DNA of 64,000 nucleotides, taken from NCBI RefSeq assembly GCF_030053135.1, contig NZ_CP125648.1:152651-216650 (forward strand), written 5' to 3'. Of this stretch, positions 24,769 through 33,765 are shown piece after piece (position 1 is the first letter of the stretch; every line of letters begins with the position of its first letter). The DNA comes from Rhizobium sp. BT04 (GTDB taxonomy: Bacteria; Pseudomonadota; Alphaproteobacteria; Rhizobiales; Rhizobiaceae). Made by a program: the position numbers and the translations under genes. The notes under the pieces are model-generated. The model was not told the DNA's origin and made no database searches. It saw only the letters and a program-made list of their open reading frames with translations.

Positions 24769-25647
24769 TTACTCGGCGGCGGCCGCGAGCTTGTCCTGCG
24801 TCCTGGTGTCGAAGTCGCTGGCGTCGTGGCGCTCGTGCAACTGGCTCGAGGGCTCGCCGGAGAGGCGGTTGACCATCCGGCCGCGTTGCACGGCCGGCCT
24901 GTTGTGAATGGCGTCGGCCCAGCGCAGCACGTTCTTATAGTCCACGACCTGCAGAAACTCGGCCGCGCCGTAGGTCCAGCCCTTCACCAATCCGCCATAC
25001 CAGGGCCAGACGGCAATATCGGCGATCGTATAGTCGCTGCCTGCCAGATACTCGCTTTCGGCAAGGCGACGATCGAGCACGTCGAGCTGACGCTTCACCT
25101 CCATGGCGAAGCGGTCGATCGCATATTCGATCTTGACGGGCGCATAGGCGTAGAAATGGCCGAAGCCGCCGCCGAGATAGGGGGCGCTTCCCATCTGCCA
25201 GAACAGCCAGGACAGGCATTCGGCGCGGTCGGCCGGCTCAGTCGGCAGGAAGGCGCCGAACTTCTCGGCGAGATAGGTCAGGATGGCGCCGGATTCGAAA
25301 ACGCGGATCGGCTTCGGACCGCTGCGGTCCATCAGCGCCGGGATCTTGGAGTTGGGATTGACCGCGACGAAGCCGCTGCCGAACTGGTCGCCATCGCCGA
25401 TCCTGATCAGCCAGGCGTCGTATTCGGCACCGCTATGGCCGAGCGCCAGCAGCTCCTCGAGCATGATCGTGACCTTCTGGCCGTTCGGGGTGCCGAGCGA
25501 ATAGAGCTGCAGCGGATGGCGGCCGATCGGAAGCTCCTTGTCATGCGTCGGTCCCGCGATCGGGCGGTTGATGCTGGCGAACTGGCCGCCATTCGCCTTG
25601 TTCCAGGTCCAGACCTTCGGGGGTGTATAATCGGGAGAACCGCTCAT
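24769..25647 (-). CDS. yghU: YghU-type glutathione transferase (glutathione-dependent disulfide-bond oxidoreductase)
   Basis: 292 residues, matching YghU length. PPKVWTWNKANGGQFASINRPIAGPTHDKELP is the distinctive YghU N-terminal extension. The thioredoxin-like domain follows (LQLYSLGTPNGQKVTIMLEE, NPNSKIPALMD, VFESGAILTYLAEKFG), then the all-helical GST domain (MGSAPYLGGGFGHFYAYAP, DYTIADIAVWPWYGG). Family members bind two glutathiones and reduce disulfides. Monocistronic, convergent with the importer operon. Confidence 0.92.
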   Translation of the reverse strand: MSGSPDYTPPKVWTWNKANGGQFASINRPIAGPTHDKELPIGRHPLQLYSLGTPNGQKVTIMLEELLALGHSGAEYDAWLIRIGDGDQFGSGFVAVNPNSKIPALMDRSGPKPIRVFESGAILTYLAEKFGAFLPTEPADRAECLSWLFWQMGSAPYLGGGFGHFYAYAPVKIEYAIDRFAMEVKRQLDVLDRRLAESEYLAGSDYTIADIAVWPWYGGLVKGWTYGAAEFLQVVDYKNVLRWADAIHNRPAVQRGRMVNRLSGEPSSQLHERHDASDFDTRTQDKLAAAAE

Positions 25648-25803
25648 CTTTCAAACTCCTGGGATTGGTCAGACAGAGTGCGGCGCAGGTTGGGGTTGCC
25701 GCATTTTTCCTGACATAGCAGAGGCGATGAGGTTTTGTCACAGGTGTCGGCGCGGTTTCACGCAATCGTCAGAACCTTGGCAAAGCTGAAGAAAACGGTC
25801 GCT

Positions 25804-25957
25804 TCAGGTATCCGCCATGGGAAGACGCCTGCCTGTCGCCGCTGAAAACAGATGTTCGCCGGCGGCGCGCAAGGTGAAGCGGATCGTGTCGCCCGGCTTG
25901 ACCGCAATGCGCTGACGCCATGATAGTTCCCTCCCATCAGTTATCGTCGTCTCAGGC
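25804..25957 (-). pseudogene. C-terminal remnant of a CUT1-type ABC ATPase (UgpC/MalK-like)
   Basis: In the minus frame ending at TGA 25806-25804 one reads TTITDGRELSWRQRIAVKPG, then DTIRFTLRAAGEHLF, then SAATGRRLPMADT. This is the TOBE-domain end of CUT1 sugar-importer ATPases, which characteristically close with HLFDAATGRRL. It begins at the stop of the cupin gene and has no start, Walker motifs or nucleotide domain. The CUT1 operon just upstream lacks an ATPase, so this is probably what is left of its own gene after a deletion. The rest of 25648-25951 holds nothing recognisable. Confidence 0.75.
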
Positions 25958-26332
25958 CGCGCCCTCGCCCTCATGATTGACCGCCGTCCTGGTGCCGGAG
26001 GAGAACATGATCAGGGCGAAGAGCGGTTCGGTGCCGAGCGCACGCGCCCAGTGCCTGATATTGCGGGGTATTCGGATCGCGTCGCCAGCTTCGAGCCGGT
26101 AAAGCGCGTCGCCGAGCTTGTGCTCGCAATGGCCGGAAACGACGTAGAGGATTTCCTCGCAATCCGGATGCGAATGCAGCTGGTTGCGCTCGCCGGGATT
26201 GATACGGCAGGTGCCGAAGGTCATCTCGGCGCCGGGCGTGCCGTCGCCGGTGATCTTCCAGTTGAGTTCGCCCCAGGAGGTCGGCATGAATTCGCCGCCG
26301 GCTTTCCTGAAAATGATATCGGTATCGGTCAA
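25952..26332 (-). CDS. Cupin-domain protein
   Basis: About 126 residues of a small single-cupin protein. Motif 1 HSHPDCEEILYVVSGHCEHKLG and motif 2 GDAIRIPRNIRHWARALG supply the metal-ligand histidines and glutamate. The TTG start at 26332 has GGGGAGGGA upstream and a 16-bp gap from the oxidoreductase stop; ATG 26374 would overlap that gene. Last intact gene of the sugar-importer operon, so perhaps a sugar isomerase, epimerase or sensor (inference). Confidence 0.8.
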   Translation of the reverse strand: MTDTDIIFRKAGGEFMPTSWGELNWKITGDGTPGAEMTFGTCRINPGERNQLHSHPDCEEILYVVSGHCEHKLGDALYRLEAGDAIRIPRNIRHWARALGTEPLFALIMFSSGTRTAVNHEGEGAA

Positions 26333-26348
26333 GGCTGTCCCTCCCCTG

Positions 26349-27440
26349 TCAGAGATTGGTGGTGACGCCGGCATCCGCGCGTCTGTAAAATTCGAAGAGC
26401 TTCATGATCTCGAGGGCGATTTCGAGCGTGCCCCTTGATATCGGCGTGCCGGAGAGGATCGCATCCGTCAGATGCAGGATTTCGGGCACATAACCGAGAT
26501 AAAACAGGTTGTTGTTGTAGAGCTGGCCGAGCGAATGCTCCGGCTCGTAGAACAGCGCCGCATTCTCGTCCGGCTGGATGAAGCTTGCGGCGCGGCCATA
26601 GGACGGCAGGTCGGCCTTGCGGAAGTAAGTCAGCCGGCTGCCGTTTTCGACGATGGCATTGGCGCCTTCGCCGATAATCTCGACCCGCTCGAAGATGCTG
26701 CCGCCGGACTGGCCGGCAGCAAGGTGCAGCGTGCCGATCGCCCCGGAGCGGAAGCGCAGGCTGGTAATGGTCGCGCCCGTCAACGCTTCCCACTCATAAC
26801 CAGCGCGTTCGATCTCGCCCCCGAGGAAGTTGAGGATCGCGCCCGGATGATAGATATGGTCGAGGAAGCTCTGCATCTTGACGAGATTGGCGCGGTCTTC
26901 GGGGCTCGGCAGGCTCTGGGGATAGCGGACATTGATCGAGGTCAGCCGGCCGAAACCGGGCGAGCCGATCAGATCCTTGAGCTTCTCGATTGTGGGGAAG
27001 AAGGTCTTCTTGAGGCCGGTCATCACCATGCGGCCGGCCGCCGCACTGGCCGCCTGCAGCCTTTCGATGTCCGCAAGGCTTGCCGCCGTCGGCTTCTCCA
27101 TCCAGACGTGAGCGCCCGCCGCCAGCGCGTCGAGCGCCAGATCGGTTGCCTGCACCCGGCCGTCAGGATGATAGGCGGTGACGAGAAAGACCAGGTCCGG
27201 CTTTTCCCGCGCGAGCATTTCGTGGTGATCGTTATAGGCTTTTCCGGCGCCGAAAAGTTTGGCGAATTTCTCGGCGCGGCCGAGATCGAGATCGCAGATG
27301 CCGGCAAGCTCGACCGGCGCGTAACGCAGCGCCGGATAGACATTGCGATAGGCATGGCCGCCGGCGCCGATGAAGCAGGCCTTTATGCGGTGGTCGAATT
27401 CGAAATTGTAGCGGATTTCCCGCTGGACATGATGCGACAT
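26349..27440 (-). CDS. Gfo/Idh/MocA-family oxidoreductase
   Basis: 363 residues. N-terminal Rossmann fold (IKACFIGAGGHAYRNVYPALRY, ELAGICDLDLGRAEKFAKLFG), the family's VWMEKPTAAS segment carrying the conserved E-K-P, and a C-terminal substrate domain (HIYHPGAILNFLG). It would oxidise or reduce a sugar or inositol with NAD(P). The start lies 3 bp after the upstream permease's stop, so it is part of the importer operon and probably acts on the imported sugar. Confidence 0.9.
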   Translation of the reverse strand: MSHHVQREIRYNFEFDHRIKACFIGAGGHAYRNVYPALRYAPVELAGICDLDLGRAEKFAKLFGAGKAYNDHHEMLAREKPDLVFLVTAYHPDGRVQATDLALDALAAGAHVWMEKPTAASLADIERLQAASAAAGRMVMTGLKKTFFPTIEKLKDLIGSPGFGRLTSINVRYPQSLPSPEDRANLVKMQSFLDHIYHPGAILNFLGGEIERAGYEWEALTGATITSLRFRSGAIGTLHLAAGQSGGSIFERVEIIGEGANAIVENGSRLTYFRKADLPSYGRAASFIQPDENAALFYEPEHSLGQLYNNNLFYLGYVPEILHLTDAILSGTPISRGTLEIALEIMKLFEFYRRADAGVTTNL

Positions 27441-27442
27441 GG

Positions 27443-28270
27443 TCAGCCCTTGATTGCTCCCTGCGTCAGCCCCTCGGTGAAGCGGCGCTGCATCAGGATG
27501 AAGAGAAGAATGATCGGCAGGAATGAAATGACGGTTCCCGAAAAGACCAGGCGGTAATCGGAAGCATAGGTGCTGGCGAAACGGACGAGCCCGAGCGGCA
27601 GCGTCTGTACCTCGGGACTGATCAGCACGATCAGCGGCAGGAAGAAATCATTCCAGGTGGAGAGCGCGCTGATGATGACGAGCGCCTGCACCGCCGGCGT
27701 GGAGATCGGCAAGAAGACCTTGGTGAGGATCTGGAAATGCGAGGCACCGTCGATCTTGGCGGCCTCGATCAGATCATCAGGCACGCCGATGAAGAAGCTC
27801 CGCATCAGGAATATGCCGAAGGGAATGCCGTTGCTCACCTGCACCAGGACGATGCCAGCAAGCGTGTTGACGAGGTTCAGGCCGAAAAGCACCTGGTAGA
27901 GCGGGATGACGATTGCCTGGACCGGCACGGTGAGGCCGAGGATGAAGGCGTAGAACAGCCATTCCCGGCCGGGAAAACGGATCTTGGCAAGGGCATAGCC
28001 GGCAGGTGCACAGGTGATCAGCGACAGGACGACGACGCCGATGAGATTGATGAGGCTGTTGCCGACGAGTTCGCCGAACCCGCCGATCTGCCATGCATCC
28101 AGATAGTTCCGCCACATCAGGTCGGCAGGCCAGGTAAAGGGATCGGCCTGGCCAATCTCGGCCTCGGTCTTGAAACTCGAGACCACCAGCCAGACGAAGG
28201 GGGCGAGGATCAGGATCAGCGCCGGGGTCAGGGCCAGTGCCATCGGCCATTCGCGACTACGGACGCTCAT
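27443..28270 (-). CDS. CUT1 sugar ABC importer permease (MalG-like)
   Basis: 275 residues from MSVRSREWPMALAL. Six spans and the EAA loop (IEAAKIDGASHFQILTKVFLPISTPAVQALVIISALSTWNDFFLPLI); C-terminus MQRRFTEGLTQGAIKG is typical of MalG. The start ATG overlaps the preceding permease's stop. The much longer open frame running to 29110 is an artefact of high G+C over the neighbouring permease gene. Confidence 0.93.
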   Translation of the reverse strand: MSVRSREWPMALALTPALILILAPFVWLVVSSFKTEAEIGQADPFTWPADLMWRNYLDAWQIGGFGELVGNSLINLIGVVVLSLITCAPAGYALAKIRFPGREWLFYAFILGLTVPVQAIVIPLYQVLFGLNLVNTLAGIVLVQVSNGIPFGIFLMRSFFIGVPDDLIEAAKIDGASHFQILTKVFLPISTPAVQALVIISALSTWNDFFLPLIVLISPEVQTLPLGLVRFASTYASDYRLVFSGTVISFLPIILLFILMQRRFTEGLTQGAIKG

Positions 28271-29274
28271 TGCGAAAGCCTCGCGCGCCAGCGGTTGAAG
28301 ACGATAGTGATGGTGATCGCAAGCAGGCTGAGCAGGATGCAGAGCACCGCCGCAAGCCCGTGATCTTGGGACTGGAAGGCAAGCCGGTAGATGTAGGTAG
28401 TGATCAACTCGCTCTGGTAGAACGGCCCGCCATTGGTCATGACGAAGACCGTGGCGAAACCCTTCAGCCCGTTGATCATCGCCAGCGAGACGACGAAGGT
28501 CGTTACCTCGCGAAGCCCCGGCAGCGTCACGTAGATCAGTTTCTGGAAGGCGTTGGCGCCGTCCACTTCCGCCGCGTCGTAGAGCGAGCGGTCGATGTTC
28601 TGCAGGCCGGCGATGAACAGCAGCATGTAAAGGCCGAAGCCCTGCCACGAGCTTGCGACATTGACGGAAAAGAGCACCAAAGCTGGGTCGGAAAGCCAGC
28701 CTTGCGTGAAGGCGTCGAGCCCGACCCGCGTCAGGGCCGTATTCAGCAGGCCGAAAAAGGGATCGTAGATATTCGCCCAGATGACGCCGACCACCGCCAG
28801 CGACACCAGATGCGGCAGGAAGAAGGCGGTGCGGAAGAAGACCTGGGTGATCCGCAGCCTGCTGACGGCAAGCGCCAGCAGCAGGCCGAGCCCGCCTGCC
28901 ATCACCACATGATAGGCCAGCCAGAGGAAGGTATGAACGAGGCTCTTCCAGACGATCGGATCGTGTGCAGCTTTGGCATAGTTGTCGAAGCCGACGAAAC
29001 TGGCGGAGGTATTGAAGCCCGCGGAGCTGTTGAAGCTCAACCAGAAGGTGGCGGCGATCGGCAGCAGGGTGAAGACGGCATAAAGAACGAGCGCCGGCGC
29101 CATCAGCCACAATGCGGTGCGGGCATCGCCATCGGATGAGCCGTCAGTTGAGACGGCCCTGGCCGTCCGGCGTTCGGACATACGGGTTGATATGCCGCCC
29201 GTATGTCCCGCCACGGCAGGCGCATCCCTGAGAGGAGCCACGACCTTGCTTCCGGGCGTTTGGCGAATGACCAC
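28267..29274 (-). CDS. CUT1 sugar ABC importer permease (MalF-like)
   Basis: Up to 335 residues with spans from LWLMAPALVLYAVFTLLPIAATFWLSF and an EAA loop (LYDAAEVDGANAFQKLIYVTLPGLREVTTFVVSLAMINGLKGFATVFVMTNGGP). The GTG start at 29274 overlaps the binding protein's TAG and has GAGG upstream; ATG 29181 (MSERRT) is the alternative but has no ribosome binding site. Partner of the MalG-like subunit. Confidence 0.9.
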   Translation of the reverse strand: MVIRQTPGSKVVAPLRDAPAVAGHTGGISTRMSERRTARAVSTDGSSDGDARTALWLMAPALVLYAVFTLLPIAATFWLSFNSSAGFNTSASFVGFDNYAKAAHDPIVWKSLVHTFLWLAYHVVMAGGLGLLLALAVSRLRITQVFFRTAFFLPHLVSLAVVGVIWANIYDPFFGLLNTALTRVGLDAFTQGWLSDPALVLFSVNVASSWQGFGLYMLLFIAGLQNIDRSLYDAAEVDGANAFQKLIYVTLPGLREVTTFVVSLAMINGLKGFATVFVMTNGGPFYQSELITTYIYRLAFQSQDHGLAAVLCILLSLLAITITIVFNRWRARLSQ

Positions 29275-30527
29275 TATCTCGCCTCTGCCATCTTCGCCTG
29301 GATCTGCTTCATGCCATCCTCGCCGCCGACCTGGCCGGAGATCAGGCCCTGGATGACCTGGAAGTAGGTGTCAAGCACGGTGCCGGGCAGATAGACGCTC
29401 GGATTGTAGCCGACGCCGCCGGCGGCAGCCGCGAAGATATCCTTCAGCACGGGTGTCGGCGGCTCGACGCCGGGGATGTCGCGTGGATAGATCATCGTGC
29501 TTGCCGGGTCCTGCGCGCGCTTCTTCATAACCGCATCCGACAGCATGAAGTCGATCCATTTCATCGCGAGTTCCGGCTGCCTGGAGTTGACCGGCACCAG
29601 CCAGCTCCAGCCGATACCGCCGGTCGGTATCGCCGCACCCTTGATGTCGGAAGGCATGGGCGCGTAACCGGCGTTGGCAAGGTCATAGCCGGCCTTGCGG
29701 GCATTAGCGGTGAACCATGGGCCGGCAACGAACATCGCCGCGCGCTTGTTGAACCAGAGGCGGGAGGCGCCATCGAGATCGAGGCCGGCCATTTCCTTCT
29801 TGATGTAGCCCGCCTCGACCAGCCTCTGCAGCCGGATGGCGCCGGCGGCGACCGAAGGATCGTCCCAGGCAATCTCGCGGCGCAGCGCCTTGCCCATCAC
29901 CTCCTTGCCGCTCGCCGATTGCAGCAGGTTACCGAAGAGGTGGCCGGCGCTGCCGGTGGTGCGCGGACCGATGGCGATCGGCTGCAGACCGGTCTCACCG
30001 ATCGATTTCATCAGTGCTTCGAACTCGGTCCAGGTCGCCGGGATCTTCCAGCCGGCCTTTTCGAAAATATCCTTGTGATACCAGATGCCGAGCGCATCGA
30101 GGCCATCGGGAACCTCGTAGATCTCGCCGCCGAACTGGCCCTTCAGCTCCGTGTAGAGCCAGGGGTAGATCTCGTCCTTCCAGCCGCGCTTTTCATATTG
30201 CTCGGTGAGCGGCATGACCTGCTTGGCATTCCTGACGACGCTGATGCGGCCGATGCCGGAGTTGGTGAGGATGACATCCGGGCCGGCATCCGACTGGATG
30301 GCCGCCTGCACCGCACCGTTGCTGATCGTCCCGGTCGGCGGCATGAATTCGACGGTCACGCCAGGATTGGCCTTTTCGAAATCGGCCTTGATGCCGTTCC
30401 ACAGCTGCGCGACCAGCGGCTCGGTGATCTGTTCCGGACCCCACATTTTCAGGGTTTCGGCATGCGCCAGTGAACTTGCAGCGATCATCGCCACTAGTGC
30501 CGTGCTGCGGGCAAGAAATTTCAGCAT
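29274..30527 (-). CDS. CUT1 sugar-binding protein
   Basis: 417 residues from MLKFLARSTALVAMIAASSLAHA, a clear Sec signal peptide, with AGGAGGGAG ahead of the ATG. SBP family 1 core: TLKMWGPEQITEPLVAQLWNGIKADFEKANPGVTVEFMPP, ALGIWYHKDIFEKAGWKIPATWTEFEALM, and a C-terminal MKWIDFMLSDAVMKKRAQDP region. First gene of the importer operon; the ligand is unknown. No ATPase gene is present, so energy must come from a shared MalK/UgpC-type subunit such as that at 53615-54691 or one elsewhere (inference). Confidence 0.92.
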   Translation of the reverse strand: MLKFLARSTALVAMIAASSLAHAETLKMWGPEQITEPLVAQLWNGIKADFEKANPGVTVEFMPPTGTISNGAVQAAIQSDAGPDVILTNSGIGRISVVRNAKQVMPLTEQYEKRGWKDEIYPWLYTELKGQFGGEIYEVPDGLDALGIWYHKDIFEKAGWKIPATWTEFEALMKSIGETGLQPIAIGPRTTGSAGHLFGNLLQSASGKEVMGKALRREIAWDDPSVAAGAIRLQRLVEAGYIKKEMAGLDLDGASRLWFNKRAAMFVAGPWFTANARKAGYDLANAGYAPMPSDIKGAAIPTGGIGWSWLVPVNSRQPELAMKWIDFMLSDAVMKKRAQDPASTMIYPRDIPGVEPPTPVLKDIFAAAAGGVGYNPSVYLPGTVLDTYFQVIQGLISGQVGGEDGMKQIQAKMAEAR

Positions 30528-30621
30528 TGCTCCCTCCTCTTGGGGCCGCTCCACGGCCACGTTTTTCGATTGTTGAAAAGGAGACCTCCCTCTCCTCCAT
30601 TCCACCTGGCGTTCCATTCGG

Positions 30622-31296
30622 TTAACGCGGCGGATTCCCCTTCTGAAACCGCGCCATGATGGCCTGCTGGACATCGCTGATATGCGCGTGCATCAGCGCC
30701 TTTGCGCGCGGGATATCGCGCGCCCTGAAAGCCTGCAGGATCTGATCGCGTTCTTCTGCTGCCCTTTCGGCCAGATCGCGGCTCTCATTGGCGATCGAGC
30801 GGCAGATCTGGATCTGCAGCGCGAGCCGCGCCAGCGTTTCAATCAGCGGCGCGCTTCCCGAAAGCTCGGCGATGGTCTCGTGAAACTCCTTGTCGCGAAT
30901 GCCGTAGGTTTCCATATCGCCGCGGCGCAGCGCCGCCACAGCCTCATCGAGGATGCGCTCGAAGCCGGCGATATGCCGGTCGCTCATCTGCGGAACGGCG
31001 AGTTCGACGGCGAAGCATTCGAGCGTCTTGCGCAGCTCGTAGAGATCGTCGATCTCCTTCGGCGTGAAGCTGCGCACGAAGAAGCCGCGATAAGGCTTGA
31101 TCTCGATCAGCCCTTCCTTGGCAAGCGTGCCGATCGCCTCGCGGAATGGCGTGCGGCTGACCTGCAGGCGTTCCGTCAATTCCTTTTCGTCGATCGAGAC
31201 GCCGCTCGGCAGCTCGCCGGAGACGATCAGGCGAACGATTTCCTCGTAAATCCGCTCGCGAAGGGTGAGGTGGCGCGGTGCGTTCATGGTCTCCAT
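30622..31296 (-). CDS. GntR-family regulator, FadR/FCD subfamily
   Basis: 224 residues. Winged helix (LRERIYEEIVRLIVSGELPSGVSIDEKELTERLQVSRTPFREAIGTLAKEGLIEIKPYRGFFVRSF) and FCD domain (LYELRKTLECFAVELAV; DKEFHETIAELSG; ISDVQQAIMARF). Starts at Met1, or at Met4 three codons later. It heads the same strand as the CUT1 operon and is divergent from the Tm-1-like pair; the shared gap carries direct repeats suited to GntR binding. Likely local regulator of one or both. Confidence 0.92.
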   Translation of the reverse strand: METMNAPRHLTLRERIYEEIVRLIVSGELPSGVSIDEKELTERLQVSRTPFREAIGTLAKEGLIEIKPYRGFFVRSFTPKEIDDLYELRKTLECFAVELAVPQMSDRHIAGFERILDEAVAALRRGDMETYGIRDKEFHETIAELSGSAPLIETLARLALQIQICRSIANESRDLAERAAEERDQILQAFRARDIPRAKALMHAHISDVQQAIMARFQKGNPPR

Positions 31297-31321
31297 TTCC
31301 GGTCTGGCATTCGTGACTTAA

Positions 31322-31346
31322 GTATGCAATATACGAAAGAATATAC
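31322..31346. promoter_or_regulatory. Candidate GntR operator repeats
   Basis: AATATAC occurs twice (31328-31334 and 31340-31346), 12 bp apart, and GTATGCAATATAC (31322-31334) is bounded by GTAT/ATAC half-sites. The AT-rich site lies in the divergent gap, about 30 bp from the GntR start and 75 bp from the Tm-1-like gene. Confidence 0.5.
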
Positions 31347-31420
31347 AATATGGAAAATACAAAGCGGGGAATTTTGTTGGAAGTCAGCGGGAGCTGGATC
31401 AAAAAAGGGGAGGAAAACCA

Positions 31421-32617
31421 ATGGCAAAGGTCTATATTGTCGGCACCTGCGACACCAAGGGCGCTGAACTGAACTACGCCCGGGAGGTGGTTCTTTCGGC
31501 CGGAGCCGAGGCCGTGCTGGTCGATGTCGGCACGTTTGGCGAGGGTACCGGCGCCGATATCCCGGCGTGCGACGTCGCCGCACTTCATCCGGATGGTGCC
31601 GCGGCCGTGCTCGGGCAGGTCGACCGGGGCACTGCGGTTTCGGCCATGGCCAAGGCACTGACGGGCTTCTTGAAATCACGCAACGATATCGGCGCCGTCC
31701 TTGGCCTCGGCGGCACCGGCAATACTGCGCTGGTCACCGAGGCGATGCGGACACTTCCAATCGGCCTGCCGAAACTGATGGTCTCGACGGTCGCCTCGGG
31801 CAATGTGGCACCCTATGTCGGCCCGAATGATCTGACCATGATGTATTCGGTCGTCGATATCGCCGGCTTGAACGCGATCTCGCGCAAGGTAATCGGCAAT
31901 GCGGCAAATGCCGCGGCCGGCATGGCCCGCAACCCCATCCGCGCCTCCAGCGATGACCGGCCGGGTATCGGCGTGACCATGTTCGGCGTTACCACCGCTT
32001 GCGTCACCCAGCTCCGCGAAATGCTCGGCAAGACGCATGAAATCTACGTCTTCCATGCGACGGGCGTCGGTGGCCAATCGATGGAGAAGCTTGCCGATTC
32101 AGGCCTGCTGCAGGGCGTGATCGATGTGACGACGACCGAGGTTCCCGATCTCCTTGTCGGCGGCGTCTTTCCGGCGACCGAGGATCGCTTCGGCGCCATC
32201 ATCCGCACCGGCCTTCCCTATGTCGGCTCGGTCGGCGCCGTCGATATGGTGAATTTCGGCGCGCGGGACACCGTGCCGGCGCCGTTCCGCGACCGCAGGC
32301 TTCACGTCCACAACGCACAGGTGACCCTGATGCGCACCACCCCGGAGGAAAACCGCAGGATCGGCGCTTTCATCGTCGAGCGGCTCAACCGGATGCAGGG
32401 TCCGGTCCGCTTCCTGTTGCCGCTTCAGGGCGTATCGGCCATCGACGCTGCCGGTCAGCCATTCCATGATCCCGAAGCTGACGAGGCGCTGTTCTCAACC
32501 ATCCGCGCCGGCTGGAACGACGCGCCGAACAGGCGTCTTATCGAGATGGACGCCCACATTAACAGTCCGGAATTTGCCGCGGCACTCGTTGCCGGCTTCC
32601 AAGACATCCATGCCTGA
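31421..32617 (+). CDS. Tm-1-like ATP-binding domain protein (UPF0261)
   Basis: 398 residues covering the whole UPF0261 family: [83 protein letters not shown], a [15 protein letters not shown] segment, and [31 protein letters not shown]. It corresponds to the N-terminal half of plant Tm-1, which binds ATP. GGGGAGG upstream of ATG fits. The next gene encodes the C-terminal Tm-1 half, so the two products probably form one complex. Biochemical role not established. Confidence 0.92.
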   Translation: MAKVYIVGTCDTKGAELNYAREVVLSAGAEAVLVDVGTFGEGTGADIPACDVAALHPDGAAAVLGQVDRGTAVSAMAKALTGFLKSRNDIGAVLGLGGTGNTALVTEAMRTLPIGLPKLMVSTVASGNVAPYVGPNDLTMMYSVVDIAGLNAISRKVIGNAANAAAGMARNPIRASSDDRPGIGVTMFGVTTACVTQLREMLGKTHEIYVFHATGVGGQSMEKLADSGLLQGVIDVTTTEVPDLLVGGVFPATEDRFGAIIRTGLPYVGSVGAVDMVNFGARDTVPAPFRDRRLHVHNAQVTLMRTTPEENRRIGAFIVERLNRMQGPVRFLLPLQGVSAIDAAGQPFHDPEADEALFSTIRAGWNDAPNRRLIEMDAHINSPEFAAALVAGFQDIHA

Positions 32618-32627
32618 GGAGAGAGTT

Positions 32628-33452
32628 TTGACCCGCATCGATAGAAACGACATTCTGAGCAAGCTTCGCCGCAAGATCGCCGAGGGCCGGCCGATCATCG
32701 GCGGCGGTGCCGGCACCGGCCTTTCCGCCAAGAGCGAGGAATCAGGCGGCATCGATCTGATCGTGATCTATAATTCCGGCCGCTACCGCATGGCCGGGCG
32801 CGGTTCGCTTGCCGGCCTGCTGGCCTATGGCAATGCCAACGAGATCGTCAAGGAGATGGGCCGCGAAGTCCTGCCGGTCGTGCGCCACACGCCGGTGCTT
32901 GCCGGCGTCAACGGTACCGATCCTTTCATGCTGCCCGATCACTTCCTCGACGAACTGAAGGCTATGGGGTTTGCCGGCATCCAGAACTTCCCGACAGTCG
33001 GCTTGATCGACGGCACCTTCCGCGCCAATCTCGAAGAGACGGGCATGGGTTTCGATCTGGAAATCGACATCATCGCTCGCGCCAACGCCAAGGACATGTT
33101 GACGACCCCTTACGTCTTCAGCGCTGAGGACGCGATTGCCATGACCAAGGCCGGCGCAGATATCGTCGTCTGCCATCTCGGCTTGACGACGGGCGGCGCG
33201 ATCGGTGCCGAAACGGCGCTGACACGCGACGGATGCGTGGAGAAGATCAACGCATGGTCGGATGCCGCACGGTCCGTGCGCGACGACGTCATCGTGCTCT
33301 GCCATGGCGGGCCGATCGCCATGCCCGCGGATGCCGCCTATGTGCTCGCCCGCTGCAAGGACTGCAACGGCTTCTATGGCGCAAGTTCGATGGAGCGCTT
33401 GCCGACCGAGGTCGCGATCAGGGTGCAGGTCGAGGACTTCGCGAAGATATAG
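32628..33452 (+). CDS. Phosphoenolpyruvate hydrolase-family TIM-barrel protein (Tm-1 C-terminal half)
   Basis: 274 residues. The TTG start at 32628 is preferred: GAGGAGAGAG lies directly ahead and overlaps the previous stop region, whereas ATG 32610 overlaps that stop. Key segments are [87 protein letters not shown] and [17 protein letters not shown]. This matches the TIM-barrel family annotated as phosphoenolpyruvate hydrolase. Co-transcribed with the UPF0261 gene. Confidence 0.9.
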   Translation: MTRIDRNDILSKLRRKIAEGRPIIGGGAGTGLSAKSEESGGIDLIVIYNSGRYRMAGRGSLAGLLAYGNANEIVKEMGREVLPVVRHTPVLAGVNGTDPFMLPDHFLDELKAMGFAGIQNFPTVGLIDGTFRANLEETGMGFDLEIDIIARANAKDMLTTPYVFSAEDAIAMTKAGADIVVCHLGLTTGGAIGAETALTRDGCVEKINAWSDAARSVRDDVIVLCHGGPIAMPADAAYVLARCKDCNGFYGASSMERLPTEVAIRVQVEDFAKI

Positions 33453-33687
33453 GCGCCGCTTGGGCCGGCCGCGGCCAGCCGCTGGGGTCTCTGACGTGGG
33501 TGCCGGCAGCTGCGAAGGCTATGGCATGACCAGTCGCAATATTCGGCATGTGAACCTCGATGATTGACGACATCCCGTGAAAGCTATTGCCGATGGCATG
33601 CCGTCAACTGCGACGATCCGCCCCGAGGCTCTCCGGAAGAGATGGCCGCTCCCGCACGCCGGCGTTGCGAAGTCACGGTATTTCTGC

Positions 33688-33729
33688 TTGATATCGGTCA
33701 AAGCGGGGACGGTCGACGGCGGGTACAAT
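33688..33729 (+). promoter_or_regulatory. FixK/FNR-type promoter (anaerobox plus -10)
   Basis: TTGATATCGGTCAA (33688-33701) fits the rhizobial anaerobox TTGAT-N4-(A/G)TCAA. TACAAT (33724-33729) is placed so that transcription would begin near 33736, about 41 bp from the box centre: the class II geometry of CRP/FNR activators. About 30 nt of leader would precede the universal stress gene. The rest of 33453-33765 shows no gene. Confidence 0.75.
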
Positions 33730-33765
33730 CGGTACGCGCCTTCGCATTCGGGGATATGGAATTCA

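Noticed and set aside
28271..29110. N-terminal extension that would make the MalG-like permease 555 residues
   Set aside because: It overlaps the MalF-like permease in another frame and is Arg/Leu-rich nonsense; the true start MSVRSREW overlaps the previous stop.
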